A stretch of 64,000 bases of DNA from Bacteroidales bacterium (GTDB lineage: Bacteria > Bacteroidota > Bacteroidia > Bacteroidales > UBA10428), in contig JAFGGU010000011.1 of assembly GCA_016930375.1 (NCBI GenBank), positions 58,326 to 122,325 on the forward strand, given 5' to 3'. The notes beneath the pieces are model-generated. The model did not search any database. It had not been told where the DNA came from and worked only from the letters and a program-made list of their open reading frames with translations. The position numbers were made by a program, and so were the translations under genes. Every line of letters starts with the position of its first letter. Position 1 is the first letter of the stretch. Of the stretch, positions 61,867-64,000 are shown piece by piece.

Positions 61867-63204
61867 ATGGCTACTAAAAATGTTATTATCATTGGCGCTG
61901 CAGGCAGAGATTTTCACAATTTCAACACGTGTTTCAGGGATAATCCCGATTACAGGGTGGTTGCCTTCACTGCAGCCCAGATACCCGATATTGCCGGGCG
62001 AAAGTATCCGGTAGAACTCGCGGGCAAGTTATACCCCGAAGGTATTCCGATCTTTGCGGAAGCTGATCTCGAAAAGCTCATAAAAGAACTGAAGGTTGAT
62101 GAATGTGTGTTTTCATACAGCGATATACCCTACAACCGGGTGATGCATATTGGCGCCCGGGTAAACGCTGCTGGCGCTGACTTTAAATTGCTCGGGGCGG
62201 GACAGAATATGCTGAAGAGCATGAAACCAGTTGTAGCCGTGGGTGCCGTTCGCACCGGTTGCGGAAAATCACAGACCTCCAGGCGTGTCATCGAGATCCT
62301 GATGAAAATGGGACTGAAAGTGGTCGCAGTCCGGCACCCCATGCCTTACGGAAATATAGCAGAACAGAAGGTACAGCGTTATGCAACGCTGGATGACCTG
62401 GTAAAACATAAATGTACCATTGAGGAAATGGAAGAGTATGAACCTCACGTTGCCAGGGGTAATGTGATCTATGCAGGTGTTGATTACCAGGCCATCCTCA
62501 CGGCGGCTGAGCAGGATCCTGACGGCTGCGACGTGATACTCTGGGACGGAGGCAACAATGATTTTCCTTTCTACAAACCGGATCTTACAATTACGGTGAC
62601 CGACCCCCATCGTGCGGGCCACGAGCTTTCCTATTATCCGGGCGAAGTTACTTTACGACTTGCTGATGTAGTCGTGATCAATAAAATAGATACTTCGTCA
62701 CCGGAAAATATTCAGATTGTCCGTGAAAACATAAACTTCGCCAATCCGAAAGCCATTGTGGTCGATGCCGCATCACCCATTGCAGTTGACAAGCCTGAAC
62801 TGATCAGGGGTAAAGCCTGCCTGGCCATCGAAGACGGTCCTACCCTCACCCACGGTGAAATGAAGATTGGCGCCGGAACAGTGGCCGCCTTAAAATGGGG
62901 AGCCAGCGCACTGGTTGATCCCAGGCCATATGCTGCAGGCAAAATTAAAGAAACCTTTAGTACCTATCCCGGAATAGGCACGCTGCTGCCCGCCATGGGA
63001 TACGGGAAACAACAGATTGCAGATCTCGAAAAGACAATCAACGACACTCCCTGCGACGTGGTGGTAATTGGCACACCCATCGATCTGAACCGGATCGTGA
63101 AGATTAAAAAACCTACCGTAAGAGTAACCTACGAACTGCAGGAAATCGGTTCACCAAATCTGCAACAGGTACTGGAGGAGTTTGTGGGGAAGATGAAGAA
63201 GTGA
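61867..63204 (+). CDS. COG2403-type P-loop protein (cyclic 2,3-diphosphoglycerate synthetase-like)
   Basis: The 445-residue protein has an N-terminal Rossmann-like part (VIIIGAAGRDFHNFNTCFRD, about 6-25) and a P-loop GAVRTGCGKSQTSRR (about 123-137), then DVILWDGGNNDFPF and VVINKIDTSS. This is the arrangement of the archaeal cyclic 2,3-diphosphoglycerate synthetase and its widespread bacterial homologues, annotated only as GTPases. Bacterial members often sit near amino-acid or carbamoyl-phosphate metabolism, and here the neighbour is the divergent histidine operon. Its actual activity is unknown. The stop lies in a GTGATGAA octamer array. Confidence 0.75.
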   Translation: MATKNVIIIGAAGRDFHNFNTCFRDNPDYRVVAFTAAQIPDIAGRKYPVELAGKLYPEGIPIFAEADLEKLIKELKVDECVFSYSDIPYNRVMHIGARVNAAGADFKLLGAGQNMLKSMKPVVAVGAVRTGCGKSQTSRRVIEILMKMGLKVVAVRHPMPYGNIAEQKVQRYATLDDLVKHKCTIEEMEEYEPHVARGNVIYAGVDYQAILTAAEQDPDGCDVILWDGGNNDFPFYKPDLTITVTDPHRAGHELSYYPGEVTLRLADVVVINKIDTSSPENIQIVRENINFANPKAIVVDAASPIAVDKPELIRGKACLAIEDGPTLTHGEMKIGAGTVAALKWGASALVDPRPYAAGKIKETFSTYPGIGTLLPAMGYGKQQIADLEKTINDTPCDVVVIGTPIDLNRIVKIKKPTVRVTYELQEIGSPNLQQVLEEFVGKMKK

Positions 63205-63240
63205 TGAAGTGATGAGGTGATGAAGTGATGAAGTGATGAG
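63201..63240. repeat. GTGATGAA/GTGATGAG octamer array (5 units)
   Basis: Five perfect 8-base units begin at 63201 and run to 63240; the TGA stop of the COG2403 gene (63202-63204) is inside the first. A terminator-like hairpin starts three bases later. Confidence 0.9.
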
Positions 63241-63242
63241 GT

Positions 63243-63283
63243 AACCCTTCATGCGGTCTTTGACCCTTGAAGGGTTATTTTTT
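63243..63283 (+). terminator. Hairpin terminator built on the ACCCTTCAAGCGGTC element
   Basis: AACCCTTCA (63243-63251) pairs with TGAAGGGTT (63268-63276), followed by ATTTTTTT. The left half continues as TGCGGTC, matching the repeats near 46693-46740 with one mismatch. It probably ends the COG2403 transcript. An ATG at 63251 lies inside this hairpin and is therefore an unlikely start for the next gene. Confidence 0.75.
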
Positions 63284-63322
63284 TATATATATTTATACCT
63301 CCAAAAAATAATTGTCTTTTCT

Positions 63323-63919
63323 ATGTTCCTACCTGAAAACTATCAGAAGGAAAAACTTACCATCGACATTGTAAAGGCCAATGTTAATGCAATTGTCATG
63401 ATTATTCCCATAATAGTTGTTTTTGCATTCCCCTATTTCCTGCTGTGGCATGATGTGTTCAAAAACACAGGCATCAGGAGCATGCTTGAAATAATTGACA
63501 TCGGGATCATCGGAAATGCAATCCTTTACCTGTTGGCGCTTTTTGCCGGAATAGTCCTGCATGAGCTCATACACGGAATAACCTGGGCTCTTTTTACGGA
63601 TAAAGGATTTAAGTCGATCACATTCGGGATCATGAAAGAACTGATGACTCCCTATTGTCATTGTAAAGAACCGCTTAGGGTCAAACATTACATCTGGGGG
63701 GGTATTGCTCCGGCTATCCTCCTGGGTCTGATCCCTGCAATTCTTTCCTGGGTGACAGGCAGTTTCCCACTCCTTCTGTTTGGTATTATATTTACCCTGG
63801 CCGCCGCCGGCGATTTCATGATTATTAACCTGTTGCGCAAAGAGAAAATGGATGATTTTGCAGAAGATCATCCATCAGAGGCGGGATGTTTTGTTTACAG
63901 GAAAGTGAATGGGGAATAG
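63323..63919 (+). CDS. DUF3267 zinc-protease-like membrane protein
   Basis: The protein (198 residues from ATG 63323) has about four to five membrane helices and a LHELIHGITW zinc-binding motif (HExxH) in the second, the signature of the DUF3267 putative membrane peptidases. The later KEPLRVKHYIWGG and GDFMIINLLRKEKMDDFAEDHPSEAGCFVYR match family blocks. I prefer this start because an upstream in-frame ATG lies inside a terminator hairpin. Its last two or three codons and TAG stop are in a heptamer array. The substrate is unknown. Confidence 0.78.
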   Translation: MFLPENYQKEKLTIDIVKANVNAIVMIIPIIVVFAFPYFLLWHDVFKNTGIRSMLEIIDIGIIGNAILYLLALFAGIVLHELIHGITWALFTDKGFKSITFGIMKELMTPYCHCKEPLRVKHYIWGGIAPAILLGLIPAILSWVTGSFPLLLFGIIFTLAAAGDFMIINLLRKEKMDDFAEDHPSEAGCFVYRKVNGE

Positions 63920-64000
63920 TGAATAGTGAATAGTGAATAGTGAATAGTGAATAGTGAATAGTGAATAGTGAATAGTGAATAGTGAATAGTGAATAGTGAA
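63905..64000. repeat. GTGAATA heptamer array running off the window
   Basis: Units GTGAATG, GGGAATA and then at least eleven GTGAATA copies run without interruption from 63905 to the last base, so the array continues beyond the window. The stop codon of the DUF3267 gene (63917-63919) is inside. The unit is the same as in the array at 46748-46789 read on the other strand. Confidence 0.95.

Noticed and set aside
63251..63322. Earlier start of the DUF3267 gene at 63251
   Set aside because: The ATG lies in a terminator hairpin and the extra residues add a non-family leader.

Overview
The window looks like chromosome from a free-living, saccharolytic member of the Bacteroidota (Bacteroidales/Marinilabiliales-like). 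The evidence is a type IX secretion protein (PorQ), DUF4290 and GldL-like KIMHWPGAG proteins, TTTG/TAnnTTTG promoters, an absence of clear Shine-Dalgarno sites, and many Tat-tagged or lipoprotein sugar enzymes. I see no phage, insertion sequence, tRNA, rRNA or CRISPR array, and no gene-free stretch longer than 300 bases.

Layout. 1-14.4 kb (all minus strand): an edge-truncated DUF3795 gene, a barrel-like outer-membrane protein, membrane proteins, a metallophosphoesterase, an NmrA-like protein, a serine hydrolase, a methyltransferase-LarA pair, a beta-helix lipoprotein, a cysteine-rich orphan and an M48 protease. This stretch ends with a PadR-controlled pair of proteins built on a 60-residue KIMHWP membrane repeat. 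14.7-26.5 kb (plus): a PcrA/UvrD helicase, then a probable long operon DUF4290-murA-hyfB-hyfC-hyfE-hyfF-hyfG-(ferredoxin/NuoB fusion). The last six genes encode a hydrogenase-4-like membrane complex whose NiFe ligands, and most ligands of the proximal FeS cluster, have been replaced. 26.5-27.2 kb: a DUF434/DUF5616 gene on the minus strand.

27.3-32.9 kb (plus): doxX, two Gfo/Idh/MocA oxidoreductases, a DUF1080 lipoprotein and a sugar-isomerase-like TIM barrel, mostly with Tat signals. This is probably a periplasmic 3-keto-sugar pathway. 32.9-42.3 kb: housekeeping genes lipB, a lipid kinase (minus), porQ, cmk, ispH, pfkA, priA, a phosphodiesterase and a vWA lipoprotein. 42.5-45.4 kb: a TldD/TldE pair in which only TldD carries a Tat signal. 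45.4-53.9 kb (minus): a pectin/galactoside block with DUF4861, KduD, KduI, GH105, GH36, a phosphatase and a PHP-like hydrolase. 54-55.4 kb: an ICMT-like methyltransferase and a GNAT protein. 55.5-61.7 kb: histidine breakdown, with hutH-hutU-hutI converging on a bifunctional ftcD. 61.9-64 kb: a COG2403-type P-loop protein and a DUF3267 zinc-protease-like membrane protein.

Besides the genes, the window carries several families of short repeats: (1) GTGA-headed 7- or 8-mer tandem arrays at nine loci, nearly all at gene 3' ends, where in five genes the array holds the stop codon; (2) GCAGNN hexamers, once between genes and once in frame inside the hydrogenase-like fusion gene; (3) REP-like palindromes with an AGTTTG(C/T)AACT-type core; (4) ACCCTTCAAGCGGTC palindromic elements. 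The modified hydrogenase-like complex and the stop-codon-associated arrays are the strongest candidates for undescribed biology.
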